A stretch of DNA of 38,258 nucleotides. Source: a virus. Location: positions 1 through 38,258 of the IMG/VR virus record IMGVR_UViG_3300043313_001413. One strand, written 5' to 3'. A program made the translations under genes and the position numbers. The notes beneath the pieces were generated by a model. The model searched no databases, was not told the origin of the DNA, and saw nothing but the letters and a program-made list of their open reading frames with translations. Below, in pieces: positions 7,073 through 16,567 of the stretch (the stretch's first letter is position 1; each line of letters opens with the position of its first letter).

Positions 7073-8311
7073 TGCCTTCAATATAGTTGCAACATCATGA
7101 GAATGAATTTGCGGAGGTGATTCTCCAAGCATTCCCAAAACTTCGGGAAGATTCTCCTGCGTTGTCGTTCTACTTAAAATCGCCTCACCTGGGCTGAGCA
7201 TCGCATGGACTTTGTCATTTTGAACAGAATCCCCAGGCACCTTTGCTTTACCAGGAACCACCCCGCCGCCTTCTAAACAAATCCCACCGCCGTGATAGCA
7301 CCCTTCATGATCGGAGACAATTCCGCCATGCGCTCCGTAACCAGAGTAGCTATTCTGACCATATCGCATCGGCTGAGTCGTCGCTTGTTTTGCCGCCATG
7401 CCTGCCGCCGGACTACCAAATGCAGTAATTCCTGACCCAATCAGCCCGCCCCAAAGTCCAGCTTCCTGCTGCCCAGCAGCCGTCGCTTGATTAGCTTGCT
7501 GGCCGGAAATATTCGCTTGTCCGCCCGCCTTCTGGATCGCATTCTGAAAGACCTGTTGCGGAAGTTGCGTGTTGTACATCGTCCGCTGATTAGCCAACCC
7601 CGTATTCTGGTTTCCAACGTTCTGCGCGTTCTCGGTATTGTAGGCGTTGGCCTGCTGTCTCATTTGAGCGTTATTGGCGGCCGCGTTCTGCTGGTTCTGA
7701 GCGTTAAATTGTTGCATCGCATTCTGAGCGGCGGAAACCGTGTTGGCTTGCGTATTCTGCTGGCCTTGCAACTGCCCGCCTAACTGTCCGCCCTGCGCCA
7801 TAGCGTTTACGGCCTGCTGATAAGCTTGCGCTTGACCTTGAAGAGCGTTCTGATAGGCTTGCTGGGCATCTTGCCCCGCATTCATGCCGGAAGTTGCCAT
7901 CTGAATCATCGCCGCCGGAGTCCCACGCGCCGCCGCCGCTTGTTCCGCCGCGCCACGGTTGCCGCCAACCGCCTGATTCATCGCCTGAATCGTTTGGGCT
8001 TGCTGAGCGCGTGAAACAGGCGTTCCTTCCGCTCCGGCGTTCGCCACGCCAGAAAGCTGATTGAGGGCCGCAATCTGTGCGGCAGTTCCTTCCTGTGGAA
8101 TGTTTTGAGTGTTGTAGGCGTTGCTTTCCTGAAGATACGCTTCCATCTGAGCTGGCGTCATCAGCCCTGCATTGACATATTGCTGAAGTTGCGGAAGCGT
8201 CAGTTGTTCAATGCCCGGAGCCTTGATCGCATCAAAACGCGCCTGGGCTTCCCTTAAAGCCCTGACCGCATCTTCATTTTTGCCGCCCGTCAAAATGTCC
8301 ATTAAACCCAT
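7043..8311 (-). CDS. Putative internal virion protein, Gln/Ala/Asn-rich (422 aa)
   Basis: The central 250 residues are almost wholly Ala, Gln, Asn and Gly with helical spacing. Around residues 330-395 there are repeated Gly-Gly-(Ile/Val) turns, and a segment VPGDSVQNDKVHAMLSPGEA resembles a C-terminal motif of many phage internal or tape-like proteins. It starts at ATG 8311 behind GGAGAA. It is probably inside the capsid and ejected with DNA, as inferred from composition and from its place between tail-hub and lysis genes. Confidence 0.7.
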   Translation of the reverse strand: MGLMDILTGGKNEDAVRALREAQARFDAIKAPGIEQLTLPQLQQYVNAGLMTPAQMEAYLQESNAYNTQNIPQEGTAAQIAALNQLSGVANAGAEGTPVSRAQQAQTIQAMNQAVGGNRGAAEQAAAARGTPAAMIQMATSGMNAGQDAQQAYQNALQGQAQAYQQAVNAMAQGGQLGGQLQGQQNTQANTVSAAQNAMQQFNAQNQQNAAANNAQMRQQANAYNTENAQNVGNQNTGLANQRTMYNTQLPQQVFQNAIQKAGGQANISGQQANQATAAGQQEAGLWGGLIGSGITAFGSPAAGMAAKQATTQPMRYGQNSYSGYGAHGGIVSDHEGCYHGGGICLEGGGVVPGKAKVPGDSVQNDKVHAMLSPGEAILSRTTTQENLPEVLGMLGESPPQIHSHDVATILKALRELRMGTA

Positions 8312-8320
8312 AAAATTCTC

Positions 8321-9955
8321 CTACCCAAAATCAGGACGATTCATTGGAAAGAATCCAGGACGATAGCCTGTATAAGGAACTTCTTTAGGTGGCGGCGTTA
8401 CTGTTGAAGGAATAGGCGGCATAATACCCGGACCAGGACCACCGCCCGTCGAAGGAACTTCAGGCGAAGAAGGCAATACCGAAGGAATCGGCTCCGCCGC
8501 AAGAGCTCTCCCTGCATATTGGTCAGAAATAAGGCGATTCAACGCTTCAATAGTCGCCGCATCCGGATTTACTCCTTGCCCTGGACGCGACCTAATAACA
8601 GCTTGCGCCGATTGTTGAGGCGTCACATTTTTCCAACCACCAGGAACGTTTGCGTTCGTAAGACCATAGGGATTTCCGTAAAGACTGGCTATATCGTTCA
8701 TATACTGAATCTGTCCAGTTGGATCTTGAGCCGTCCCGCCAATGGCCGGGACCGTATATGATCCGGCTTGCCCGATATCTTCTTGATTTAAACGCGGCAT
8801 ATAATCCGCTCCAAGTAATTGTGCTAGTGCCGCATCTTCACCATATTGGCCCGCTGTCGCTGTATTCGCTAATGTTCCCGGTTGCGTAATGGGCTGACCG
8901 CTTAGATATTGAGCAAGTCCACTTAATTGAGATTGCGGATCAATCAATCCTCCAATTCGAGTATTTTGCTCAGCCCCGGATATCGGATTGCCAGCCATAT
9001 TCCTTACATTGCCTGTATATTTACTGATCGCATCCTGTTGAGCTTGAAGAAGCCGACGTTGATAATCCTGAGCATTAGTTTGGTTCTTTCTGACAGCCTC
9101 ATTGTAGGCATCCCTATTTTTATTCGTTGTCGCTAATTGTGTATCCAACGTATTTCCAAAATCTTGCGTTACTGGAATGGCTTGATCACGTGCATATTTC
9201 GCTGACTGTTGTGCCGATTGCTGCGCCGGAGACACTAACTTGTTAGCCGACTGCACCGCCTGGTTCAAATAGTCCGTCAAACCTCCGTACTGCCTGGTCG
9301 CGTCCGTCACCATCTTCTGAGCGTTCGGGTTGGCTTGCAACAACGTCGTGTCCAGCGTGTTCATTCCAGGCGTGTACTGACCCGTCGCTTTACTCTTCAA
9401 ATAGTCCGATAACCCGCCGGAGGAGCCTAGGAGCCCAGCGTTCTGCACCGCACTCGATACGTCACCTTGGACCTTGCCGTACGGAGAAAAACTCTCAAAG
9501 TTCTGCGGACCCGTGTAGGCGTTGTTCAGTTGCTTTTGAAAAGCCGACACATCCCCCGCATTCTTCACAAACCCAGCCGGGTCACTCGTCGCCCGCTTGA
9601 CCAGATCAGGATTGGCGGCCGCATATCCGCCAGAAACCGCCGATCCGAAATCACTGCCCGCTTTATTGATGTCGCCTTGCAACTGGCCATACTGCGTGTT
9701 GAATTTTCCGGCAATATCAGAACCCATGCTCTCAATCTGTGGCGCGTTGGCCGAGAGATAATCCGACAGCTTTGACGCACTCGACCCGAACTGCGTCGAA
9801 GTCGCCTGGGTAGGTGCAGATCCCGCACCGCCCGCACCTGCACCCGCCCCAGTCGATCCGGTATCCGGCGGAGCTTCAGGACTCGGGGTCGTTGTCCCCG
9901 TCGGACCGAATTTGTTTTCTTCCGATTCGTCAATTGCCGGATTTACAAATGCCAT
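8321..9955 (-). CDS. Putative internal virion protein (544 aa)
   Basis: This is a large protein with a Gly/Ala/Ser/Pro-rich disordered N-terminus (residues 1-55) and a long helical middle with Gln- and Asn-rich repeats of the type SDYL/TDYLNQ. The C-terminus is Pro-rich. No enzymatic motif is seen. It is placed right after the tail-hub genes, where podoviruses carry ejection proteins. The ATG is preceded by an AGGT-type ribosome site. Confidence 0.7.
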   Translation of the reverse strand: MAFVNPAIDESEENKFGPTGTTTPSPEAPPDTGSTGAGAGAGGAGSAPTQATSTQFGSSASKLSDYLSANAPQIESMGSDIAGKFNTQYGQLQGDINKAGSDFGSAVSGGYAAANPDLVKRATSDPAGFVKNAGDVSAFQKQLNNAYTGPQNFESFSPYGKVQGDVSSAVQNAGLLGSSGGLSDYLKSKATGQYTPGMNTLDTTLLQANPNAQKMVTDATRQYGGLTDYLNQAVQSANKLVSPAQQSAQQSAKYARDQAIPVTQDFGNTLDTQLATTNKNRDAYNEAVRKNQTNAQDYQRRLLQAQQDAISKYTGNVRNMAGNPISGAEQNTRIGGLIDPQSQLSGLAQYLSGQPITQPGTLANTATAGQYGEDAALAQLLGADYMPRLNQEDIGQAGSYTVPAIGGTAQDPTGQIQYMNDIASLYGNPYGLTNANVPGGWKNVTPQQSAQAVIRSRPGQGVNPDAATIEALNRLISDQYAGRALAAEPIPSVLPSSPEVPSTGGGPGPGIMPPIPSTVTPPPKEVPYTGYRPGFFPMNRPDFG

Positions 9956-9965
9956 TAAAGTGACC

Positions 9966-10376
9966 TCATATAATGACCAGCGTCAGATTGTAAATCGTCC
10001 CTGCCGTCAGGCCCGCAATGTTGTCAACCACAACCAAATTACTGCTCACATGCCAAAACGCCTGAACCGCCGAGGCCGGATGAGTGGACGGAACACCCGT
10101 CCAAACATTCGCCACCAACACCGCACTCGGCTGAATCCTGAGCGGATTGGTAAACGTGAACGTCGTGATCGTCGCCGCCGTGATCGTCTTAATTAGAATT
10201 TGCGGACTCACCAAATTCTGCATCGTTACGCCGCCGTTCAAGATGTCGTAGACGGGCGAAATGAAATTGTTCAACATCGCAATCAATGACTGCATCCCTT
10301 CCTGCCACGTCTTTTCACGAGAGACTTCCTCCCATTTAAGACGCTGGATCGTCGGAAGATTCGATTGATTAGCCAC
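9966..10376 (-). CDS. Small virion-associated protein (136 aa)
   Basis: This 136-residue protein has a helical N-terminal half (WQEGMQSLIAMLNNFISPVY) and a beta-rich C-terminal half. It starts with GTG 10376, overlapping the stop of the tail-hub gene by one base, so the two are probably coupled. It is most likely a tail accessory protein by position. No family is recognised. Confidence 0.65.
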   Translation of the reverse strand: MANQSNLPTIQRLKWEEVSREKTWQEGMQSLIAMLNNFISPVYDILNGGVTMQNLVSPQILIKTITAATITTFTFTNPLRIQPSAVLVANVWTGVPSTHPASAVQAFWHVSSNLVVVDNIAGLTAGTIYNLTLVII

Positions 10377-12889
10377 TATCGCCCCCGCGTCCCGACCACA
10401 TCAAATATGCCCGACAACCCGCTCAGAGACAAACTTGTGAAAGCTTGCGTCAGTTGCAATTCAATAATCACCCAATGCGCGTACGCCGTGTTCGTTGTCG
10501 GATACGCCGGAATCACTTGCTCGGCAATCGTCGCTACGCCCCACGGAAAAGTCCCCCAGGCAATTACGCCCCATCCGCCAGAAGCTTGCGGGCTGAGCTG
10601 TTGAAGTTCCGGCACGTTCGCATAATCCGACGACCAAAACACGTCAATCGTCTCGAAATTCGCATTCTCAAACATGAACCCCCACCAGGAAAACTTCTTG
10701 TTGTACTGGGCAAACCCGCACGTAATGGGCGCATACTGAATGTCAGTCGCAATCGACCGATAACTTTGCGCGGACCCCGCCACAAAACCCGTCGCATCAT
10801 CCACATCCACAACGCCGCCGACAAGATCGTTGCCCGTCACTTGCGTCGAATATTGATTGCCAAGCGTGGTCTGCTGAATCACATCGCCGATCTCCACGTC
10901 GGCAGAGCTGACAAGCGTCAGCGTATTGTTGGTTGTGCTCGTCGAGCTGATCGTGACGGTATACAATTGGTCGGAATAATCAAGATTGGTCAAACTCTTT
11001 CGTTCCTCAAAAACATTGCCGTTCTCATCAGTCACATACATCTTGTTATTTGAAGGATTTACGATTGCCGCCGAACAAGCCCGCGTCCAGAGCGTCCAAG
11101 CCTGCGTAATCCAGTTGTAGACGTGGGATTGTTGCGCAATCGTGTCGGAACCAATGACGGGCGAGAATAAAAAGTATTTCCGATCGCTTTCGTAAGTCAC
11201 GCCATACGCTAAAGACGTGAAATTTGGCAAAACAGCCAACGCCTCAATATCTTTTTCAATAGCACGGCTCTGAATCTGAGTCCCGCCCGCCGCCACGCTG
11301 CAAATGCCCTGCGAAGAGTTGAAATAGATCGAATTGTTCAAAATGCGCGGCGTCTGAAGGCCAATAATCAAGGCAGAGGAGTCAAAAAGCACCACTTGCA
11401 GATTCGTCGGGTCCGTCCCTGTCACGCGAAAGATTCCGGCGTTGGAAAACAGGTAAACGGCGTCCTGTAACGCTAAAGCACGATACAAAACTACGCTGAT
11501 GTCACCCGTCTGCACAGGCACATCAAAAATAAGCGGCACAGCTTCCGGTTGGCTGATCTTTGAAACGATAAAATGGCCCGTCTGCTGTAAATTCCCACTC
11601 AAATAGGTCGCCGCCGCCGTCGGGAGTACAGGCGTCCAGCAAGTCGTACGCGAAGAATTGGCGTAAAACGTCCCCTGCTGAAGGTTGCGGGCCGTAATGA
11701 TGATTGACCCAGGCAAAATCGACGTGCCAGTCTGATAATAGGCATACCAGAGCGTGTTGTTTGGGTCTTGGTTAATCATGGCGGTCAGATTCCGCGCCGT
11801 CGCATCAATATTCTGGGCAATCGTGCCGCCAGTCACAATGGCAAACGTTCTGAGCGCAGCACTGTTCCCCACCGCACCCGTGTAAACATAAGCCGCCGCA
11901 CTCGTCGTGTCCGTCAGCGTGAACGTGTCACCGATCTGTATGCCGCTCGGAGCACCTACCGCGTCCATCGTCACGTTCGCCTGCTGGATCGTCTGCCAGT
12001 TGACGTAAAAGGTCATACCGTTAAAAGTCGTGATGTCCTGCGCCAATGGCGGCGGCGTGTTCGGAAACGGGCTCGGCTGGCTGTCCGCCGTATAAAGGTA
12101 GGCCCCTAGGAGACTGTCAGGAATAGAATCCGTGATCGTTAACGTCCTGGCCGTTATCTCTCCAGCCGTCGGGATTCTCACAATCGCAAGCTGGAAATTG
12201 TTCCCCGGCACAATCGCCGAACTCGCCGTGGCAGGCGTACGGTAGATTTGCAGAAAATGGCTCGTCGTAATCGTCGATGGAATCGTCACCGTCAGCGTCA
12301 CATTTTGAGTCGTTCCCGCCGCATTGGCCAGAAATGCCCAGGATGACGGCGCACCAAGAATCAAATTGTTGTTGGCGTCCGTATACCCCCACACGACCGA
12401 ATAGGCCACTTGTGAATTCGTCACCATCGCTGATCCAACACCCGCCAAAGCCGCCAACACGTCCAACGCCGGAGGACTGCCCGCTTGTTGCGGCGTCCCG
12501 GTCAACCCGGCAATCTTGTAAATCCCATTATTGGTCGTGAAATAGAAGTTGCCGTTGGCCTGAGTCGAATTGACGAAGTTGCCCGTCGGCGGATAATACG
12601 TGCCGGAGTACGCTACCCAAGTCCCGAGCCCGTCAGAGTCATACATCAAGCTGCCGTTGGACGTGTACCAAACAAGCTCCGACATGTAGATAAAACCCTT
12701 CAGCGCATAATTGGCCCCTAACGTCGCTAAACTGGTCCCGTAAAAATCAAACCCACGCCGCGTTTCGGCAATGCCGGGCCGATCAATCACGATATTCTCA
12801 GCAATCGTCATCGCGCCCGGCGGCACTTCGGAAAGCTGGTTTGAAAACGTAAAAAGGCCACGATTTTGAAGCTGAACGGTCGGAAGCAT
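10376..12889 (-). CDS. Tail hub / stabilisation-type protein (P22 gp10-like beta-propeller)
   Basis: At 837 residues this is the longest gene. The opening (NRGLFTFSNQLSEVPPGAM then ENIVIDRPGIAETRRGF, residues 8-46) matches the N-terminal pattern of podovirus tail-hub or stabilisation proteins that close the connector after packaging. The remainder is beta-rich with repeated short strands, as expected for a propeller. It lies between fiber-side genes and internal virion genes, the usual order. Assignment comes from the N-terminal pattern, length and context. Confidence 0.78.
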   Translation of the reverse strand: MLPTVQLQNRGLFTFSNQLSEVPPGAMTIAENIVIDRPGIAETRRGFDFYGTSLATLGANYALKGFIYMSELVWYTSNGSLMYDSDGLGTWVAYSGTYYPPTGNFVNSTQANGNFYFTTNNGIYKIAGLTGTPQQAGSPPALDVLAALAGVGSAMVTNSQVAYSVVWGYTDANNNLILGAPSSWAFLANAAGTTQNVTLTVTIPSTITTSHFLQIYRTPATASSAIVPGNNFQLAIVRIPTAGEITARTLTITDSIPDSLLGAYLYTADSQPSPFPNTPPPLAQDITTFNGMTFYVNWQTIQQANVTMDAVGAPSGIQIGDTFTLTDTTSAAAYVYTGAVGNSAALRTFAIVTGGTIAQNIDATARNLTAMINQDPNNTLWYAYYQTGTSILPGSIIITARNLQQGTFYANSSRTTCWTPVLPTAAATYLSGNLQQTGHFIVSKISQPEAVPLIFDVPVQTGDISVVLYRALALQDAVYLFSNAGIFRVTGTDPTNLQVVLFDSSALIIGLQTPRILNNSIYFNSSQGICSVAAGGTQIQSRAIEKDIEALAVLPNFTSLAYGVTYESDRKYFLFSPVIGSDTIAQQSHVYNWITQAWTLWTRACSAAIVNPSNNKMYVTDENGNVFEERKSLTNLDYSDQLYTVTISSTSTTNNTLTLVSSADVEIGDVIQQTTLGNQYSTQVTGNDLVGGVVDVDDATGFVAGSAQSYRSIATDIQYAPITCGFAQYNKKFSWWGFMFENANFETIDVFWSSDYANVPELQQLSPQASGGWGVIAWGTFPWGVATIAEQVIPAYPTTNTAYAHWVIIELQLTQAFTSLSLSGLSGIFDVVGTRGR

Positions 12890-13282
12890 TTAGTCGCCCT
12901 GGCCCCCCGTAATTTTGTTCTGCACGGCATTCTTAAATTGTGCCCCAGTCCGCGCCGATGCCGCCGGAATCAACAAGCTTCGGATCGTGTTAATTTCGTC
13001 CAATACCGTCATCAAGATCGCTTTTTGCAGAACCGTCAAAGGATGCGTGCTTGCCGTCAATTCCGATCCCGCTTGCGAGCGTAGAGCCGCGATAATTTGC
13101 GCCGCTGTCGGCGGCACAGGTCGATGAGCTGTGACAAAAGTGTCGTAAGCAGCCTGTGTTATAAAATCAAAAGGAAAACCAGTTTGTGTTACTAAAACCG
13201 TCACTGTGGCAATATCCATTCCATCATAAGATGCAACTTTTTCGCCCGCCGGATCGTGAATTTGAACAAATAGGTTTGCCAT
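12890..13282 (-). CDS. Small structural protein (130 aa)
   Basis: I do not recognise this protein. Residues 1-35 look like beta strands and residues 60-120 are helical with Ala, Leu and Ile heptads. It sits between the fiber and tail-hub genes with almost no spacing, so a tail assembly or chaperone role is plausible. Confidence 0.6.
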   Translation of the reverse strand: MANLFVQIHDPAGEKVASYDGMDIATVTVLVTQTGFPFDFITQAAYDTFVTAHRPVPPTAAQIIAALRSQAGSELTASTHPLTVLQKAILMTVLDEINTIRSLLIPAASARTGAQFKNAVQNKITGGQGD

Positions 13283-13283
13283 T

Positions 13284-14618
13284 TTATCGAATCCTTCTGG
13301 CCGACAGGCGACCCTTAAATTGAGGCGTGGCTACCGAATAGATGGCATACATCTTAGCGTACACCGTTGTCGTTCCTGACAATGAGAATCGGCGTTCTGG
13401 AATAGAATTAGTAACTTCTGCGGTTGAAGTAAGAGTTATGTTGTTTGTAGATTGCGTATCTCCTTCAACAAGCCCTGTGTTGAAATTCCCCGCAGTGACC
13501 GAAATGCCGAGATCGTACCGAGTTACCGTTGCACCATTCGCGTAAATGGCGCATGAAAAAGTCACGTTCCAATCACCAGCCGTCAAGGAAATACTCGTTA
13601 AGTCTCCAAACTCTCCTGAAGTAGGAGCACTCGAAAAACCTGCCAACGAAGTTACATACTCTCCAACCATGCCAGTCGCCGCGCTATCGTTGGTGGTTGT
13701 TCCTCTTAGAATAACCCCCGCAACTCCGATACTAGCTTGAATTACGCCATTAGCGGCTAAGCCAAAAGCGTTAGTCCCGAACCGATACATTCCACAATCT
13801 TGATCGTTATTAAATGATATGCCTGGAAGAGAAACGGTCCCGTCCGCAAAAAGCGCAGCCGCCGAGAATGTTTGCTGTCCCACAACCGTCTGGGCCGCCT
13901 GGGTCATCATGAAACTGGCCGTCGTTCCGGCATCGGGGATCGTATAGACGCGGCTGGCCGCCGGAGCCGGAGAAGTTATAGTCGTAGTATTGGTCGTTCC
14001 GAGAACAAGCTGGTTCGTAACAGCCGTCAATGTCTCGGAGGCAAACGTCGGAGTGGCTGCGACGTTGATGTTCTGGGGAGTCGAAAGCGTGATCGTGCCT
14101 GATCCCAACGTCGCTACAATTTGGTTGGCCGTTCCGGTAATCGTCCCCAATACGGGAATGTTCCCCGTGGAACCAATCAAAAACTGACCATTCGTCGGAG
14201 CCGCCGTCGAAGCAATGACGCCAGCCGCATCGCTGTAAAGAAACGATTTGGCCGTGAAAGCCGCATTGGAAATAATGACGCCGTTGTAAACGAGCCGATC
14301 TGAAGAATCCACTCCAAGCGTCAAGTTTCCGCCGTTAGCCGCATTACGCCACTCAATCAAATCGGCATTCGCTAACCGTACAATTCCCGCCGTAGCGATA
14401 TTGGCCGTGCGCGATTTGTAGTAAAGCGACACCAACCCGAAACTGCCGCCCAGGTTCGCATCCGCCGTCAGCGTGATCGTCCCGCCAGCCGTCGTGAAGT
14501 TGCCCGTCGCTAAAGCAATGAGATAGGCGGAAAGATTGCCTGCGCCTTGAGCCCAGCCTGAATCACCGTAAGCCGGGATACTATAAAGATTATTTACGTA
14601 CGAAACCGAAGTCGAAAT
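13284..14618 (-). CDS. Tail fiber-like protein with apparent ATT start
   Basis: The frame is open and protein-like from just after a stop at 14631-14633. No ATG, GTG or TTG occurs until TTG 14435, which would discard about 61 well-formed residues (YVNNLYSIPAYGDSGW and a following beta-rich segment). ATT at 14616-14618 lies six bases after an AGAGGTGG Shine-Dalgarno-like run inside the end of the upstream nuclease gene, so I place the start there (444 residues). The body is a Thr/Ala/Gly-rich beta repeat typical of fibers, and the basic C-terminus ends LSARRIR. It probably binds the host surface. Fiber identity is moderate and the start is an inference. Confidence 0.7.
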   Translation of the reverse strand: MSTSVSYVNNLYSIPAYGDSGWAQGAGNLSAYLIALATGNFTTAGGTITLTADANLGGSFGLVSLYYKSRTANIATAGIVRLANADLIEWRNAANGGNLTLGVDSSDRLVYNGVIISNAAFTAKSFLYSDAAGVIASTAAPTNGQFLIGSTGNIPVLGTITGTANQIVATLGSGTITLSTPQNINVAATPTFASETLTAVTNQLVLGTTNTTTITSPAPAASRVYTIPDAGTTASFMMTQAAQTVVGQQTFSAAALFADGTVSLPGISFNNDQDCGMYRFGTNAFGLAANGVIQASIGVAGVILRGTTTNDSAATGMVGEYVTSLAGFSSAPTSGEFGDLTSISLTAGDWNVTFSCAIYANGATVTRYDLGISVTAGNFNTGLVEGDTQSTNNITLTSTAEVTNSIPERRFSLSGTTTVYAKMYAIYSVATPQFKGRLSARRIR

Positions 14619-14619
14619 G

Positions 14620-15210
14620 TTAGTCCACCTCTAAATATCTTTTAACTTCCGTAAGATATTTCTCATAAAAACCAAGTTTCAAATTGCAACTTGTGCAGAG
14701 CAATCCTCTTACTTTGCCTGTCGCATGGTCATGGTCAACAGAAAGCCATTGTTTTTGCATCCTCTTGCAAATAGCACATGAACCTTTTTGTTCGGCAAAC
14801 ATCAATTCATAATCCGCCATGGTCATTCCAAATTTATTCAATAAAACCTGACGCTCCAAAATCCGATTGTGTTCGTAATTTCTGGCCCTCCGTTCACGAT
14901 CCTGTTTTCTATAAAGCTCTGGAACTTCAGCGCGTCGCTTTCTATTCCACGCATTAATACATGATTTGCACCCACCACCAACAAAAAGTAATTTAGAACT
15001 CCGATAATGTCCGTTAGAACAGTAAAGATTGCAATATCCTTTTCCTTCTACTCCACGATTTTGCCTAACTTTTGGATGCGCTAATCTATACGCTTTTACT
15101 TTTAAATAGTTGCACATTTTGCAAAGAGGGTCTATCCGATATTCATCTCGACGTTTTCTGAAAACCATTTCATAATCGGGTTTCTCGATGTTACAGCGGT
15201 TACATTTCAT
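14620..15210 (-). CDS. Endonuclease VII-like HNH nuclease
   Basis: This 196-residue protein starts at ATG 15210, overlapping the connector gene stop as ATGA. A longer frame to 15246 would lie inside the connector gene. The C-terminal half has the recombination endonuclease VII pattern: CAIC at 145-148, VDHDH at 158-162, GLLCTSC at 169-175, then a helical end. The N-terminal half has three further Cys pairs, probably extra zinc knuckles. Classical EndoVII resolves branched DNA before packaging. Here the gene is wedged between connector and fiber genes and ends two bases before the apparent fiber start, so a mobile free-standing nuclease is more likely. Confidence 0.85.
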   Translation of the reverse strand: MKCNRCNIEKPDYEMVFRKRRDEYRIDPLCKMCNYLKVKAYRLAHPKVRQNRGVEGKGYCNLYCSNGHYRSSKLLFVGGGCKSCINAWNRKRRAEVPELYRKQDRERRARNYEHNRILERQVLLNKFGMTMADYELMFAEQKGSCAICKRMQKQWLSVDHDHATGKVRGLLCTSCNLKLGFYEKYLTEVKRYLEVD

Positions 15211-16244
15211 CGACAGAACGGGAACCCAAAACCCGAACCCCACCAAGACCCTAAATTACGATTGACAATCTTCTTCGGAGTTCCATCAATGCGAGGGCTC
15301 ACCGTCCGCGCAAAATCAACCGCCATGTCCTGATACCGCCGCTCGGCAATCGTCAGATTCTGCGTGTCTCCCAACGCCTCCAAAATCTTGATCGCCCCGC
15401 GCTGCGCCAAAAGCGGAAACATGTCGTAGGGAATCTGCGGAACACACGACACCATCGACGGACAAACCCAGTCGCCTACCGTTAAACCAACTGGCAGCCT
15501 CGGTAACGCCACGCCCGTCACAGGGTTTGTCCCAGGACTCGAAAACGTCAGCGTGTAAGGACCGCCAGCCGGAAGACTGACCGCGCTTACCGTCTGGTCG
15601 TCCTGCCTGGAAGTAAATTGCGGAGAATTCGGAATAATGTCGAAAGTAGTCGCCGTCGTCCAGCTCGTATCGGCATTGTCCAGCGTCACAACAAATGTTC
15701 CCGTATTAATCGCCGTGATCTGCCCGCAATTGTCTGACGAGGTAAGATTGTTTGGACGCCTCTTAATCTTCATGCGCAACAAGTACTGCGTCGGGACGCC
15801 GGAGTTCGGCGGCCAAAGAACTACCTGGTCGTTCACCAACACAAACCCGAACACGTAAAGCGGCGGATTGCCGCCAGCCGGGAAAGTCAGCTTCAAATAT
15901 TCAGGAGCCAGGTCGGTGAGATTGATTTCCATGCCGTTCGTATCAACGAACACCACGTCCCGCCACGTCGCAAAAGCGGCACGCGGAGGGATCGTGTAAT
16001 TGTAAGTGCCCGCTACAATCGCCTGGTCAAAATTCTTGACCCAAAACTCCTCCTGCGCCGCCAGCACTAACGGAACAATCGTCGAGCGCATCTCCTCGTC
16101 CAGAAACGTAATCACATCATCCGGCTGAATCGCGCCCGCCGCGTTCGGAGCCAAAGTCCGACGATACGCGCTGGCTACAAGCGATTGAGCCGACGACCCC
16201 TGCGTCCCCGTCGCATCAACCGTAAAGTCGATTGTCGCCGTCAT
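15207..16244 (-). CDS. Head-to-tail connector / adaptor protein
   Basis: This 345-residue protein has an alpha-helical N-terminus (SLVASAYRRTLAP; FLDEEMRSTIVPLVL), a beta-rich middle, and a helical C-terminal part with Arg-Arg-Tyr (residues 285-310). This is the arrangement of podovirus adaptor proteins (P22 gp4 or T7 gp11-like) that sit beneath the portal. It lies between capsid-side genes and tail genes, as adaptors do. I rely on arrangement and position rather than a diagnostic motif. Confidence 0.65.
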   Translation of the reverse strand: MTATIDFTVDATGTQGSSAQSLVASAYRRTLAPNAAGAIQPDDVITFLDEEMRSTIVPLVLAAQEEFWVKNFDQAIVAGTYNYTIPPRAAFATWRDVVFVDTNGMEINLTDLAPEYLKLTFPAGGNPPLYVFGFVLVNDQVVLWPPNSGVPTQYLLRMKIKRRPNNLTSSDNCGQITAINTGTFVVTLDNADTSWTTATTFDIIPNSPQFTSRQDDQTVSAVSLPAGGPYTLTFSSPGTNPVTGVALPRLPVGLTVGDWVCPSMVSCVPQIPYDMFPLLAQRGAIKILEALGDTQNLTIAERRYQDMAVDFARTVSPRIDGTPKKIVNRNLGSWWGSGFGFPFCR

Positions 16245-16558
16245 CGTTTGCCGTGAAGCTGCTGCATCATCGAAGACATGCCGCCAATCCCTTTCAGACG
16301 GTCTTTGTCCTCCTTCTTCTCAAGATCGTCGTCGCCCGACGATAGTTTTCCGCTTTCCGCCGTCGCTCTCATCAACGGCTCTATCGTAATCTTGACCCCG
16401 CCCGATTCAGACGATTCCGGCTTGGCGTTGTCCGCCGCTCCGCTGACCGCTGAATCCGCGTCGCTGAATAAAGATTTCGATTCGATGCGGTCTAAATCCC
16501 CAAACATCTTGTTGAATACGTAATTCTGCACGTCCTCGTCCGACATTCGCTTGACCAT
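16241..16558 (-). CDS. Small acidic helical protein (105 aa)
   Basis: This protein is not recognised. It has a helical N-terminus, a disordered Ser/Ala/Asp-rich middle, a Lys/Asp-rich segment and a Met-rich end (GGMSSMMQQL). It is coupled by ATGA to the connector gene. It may be a virion assembly helper. Confidence 0.6.
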   Translation of the reverse strand: MVKRMSDEDVQNYVFNKMFGDLDRIESKSLFSDADSAVSGAADNAKPESSESGGVKITIEPLMRATAESGKLSSGDDDLEKKEDKDRLKGIGGMSSMMQQLHGKR

Positions 16559-16567
16559 ACAGCCCCC

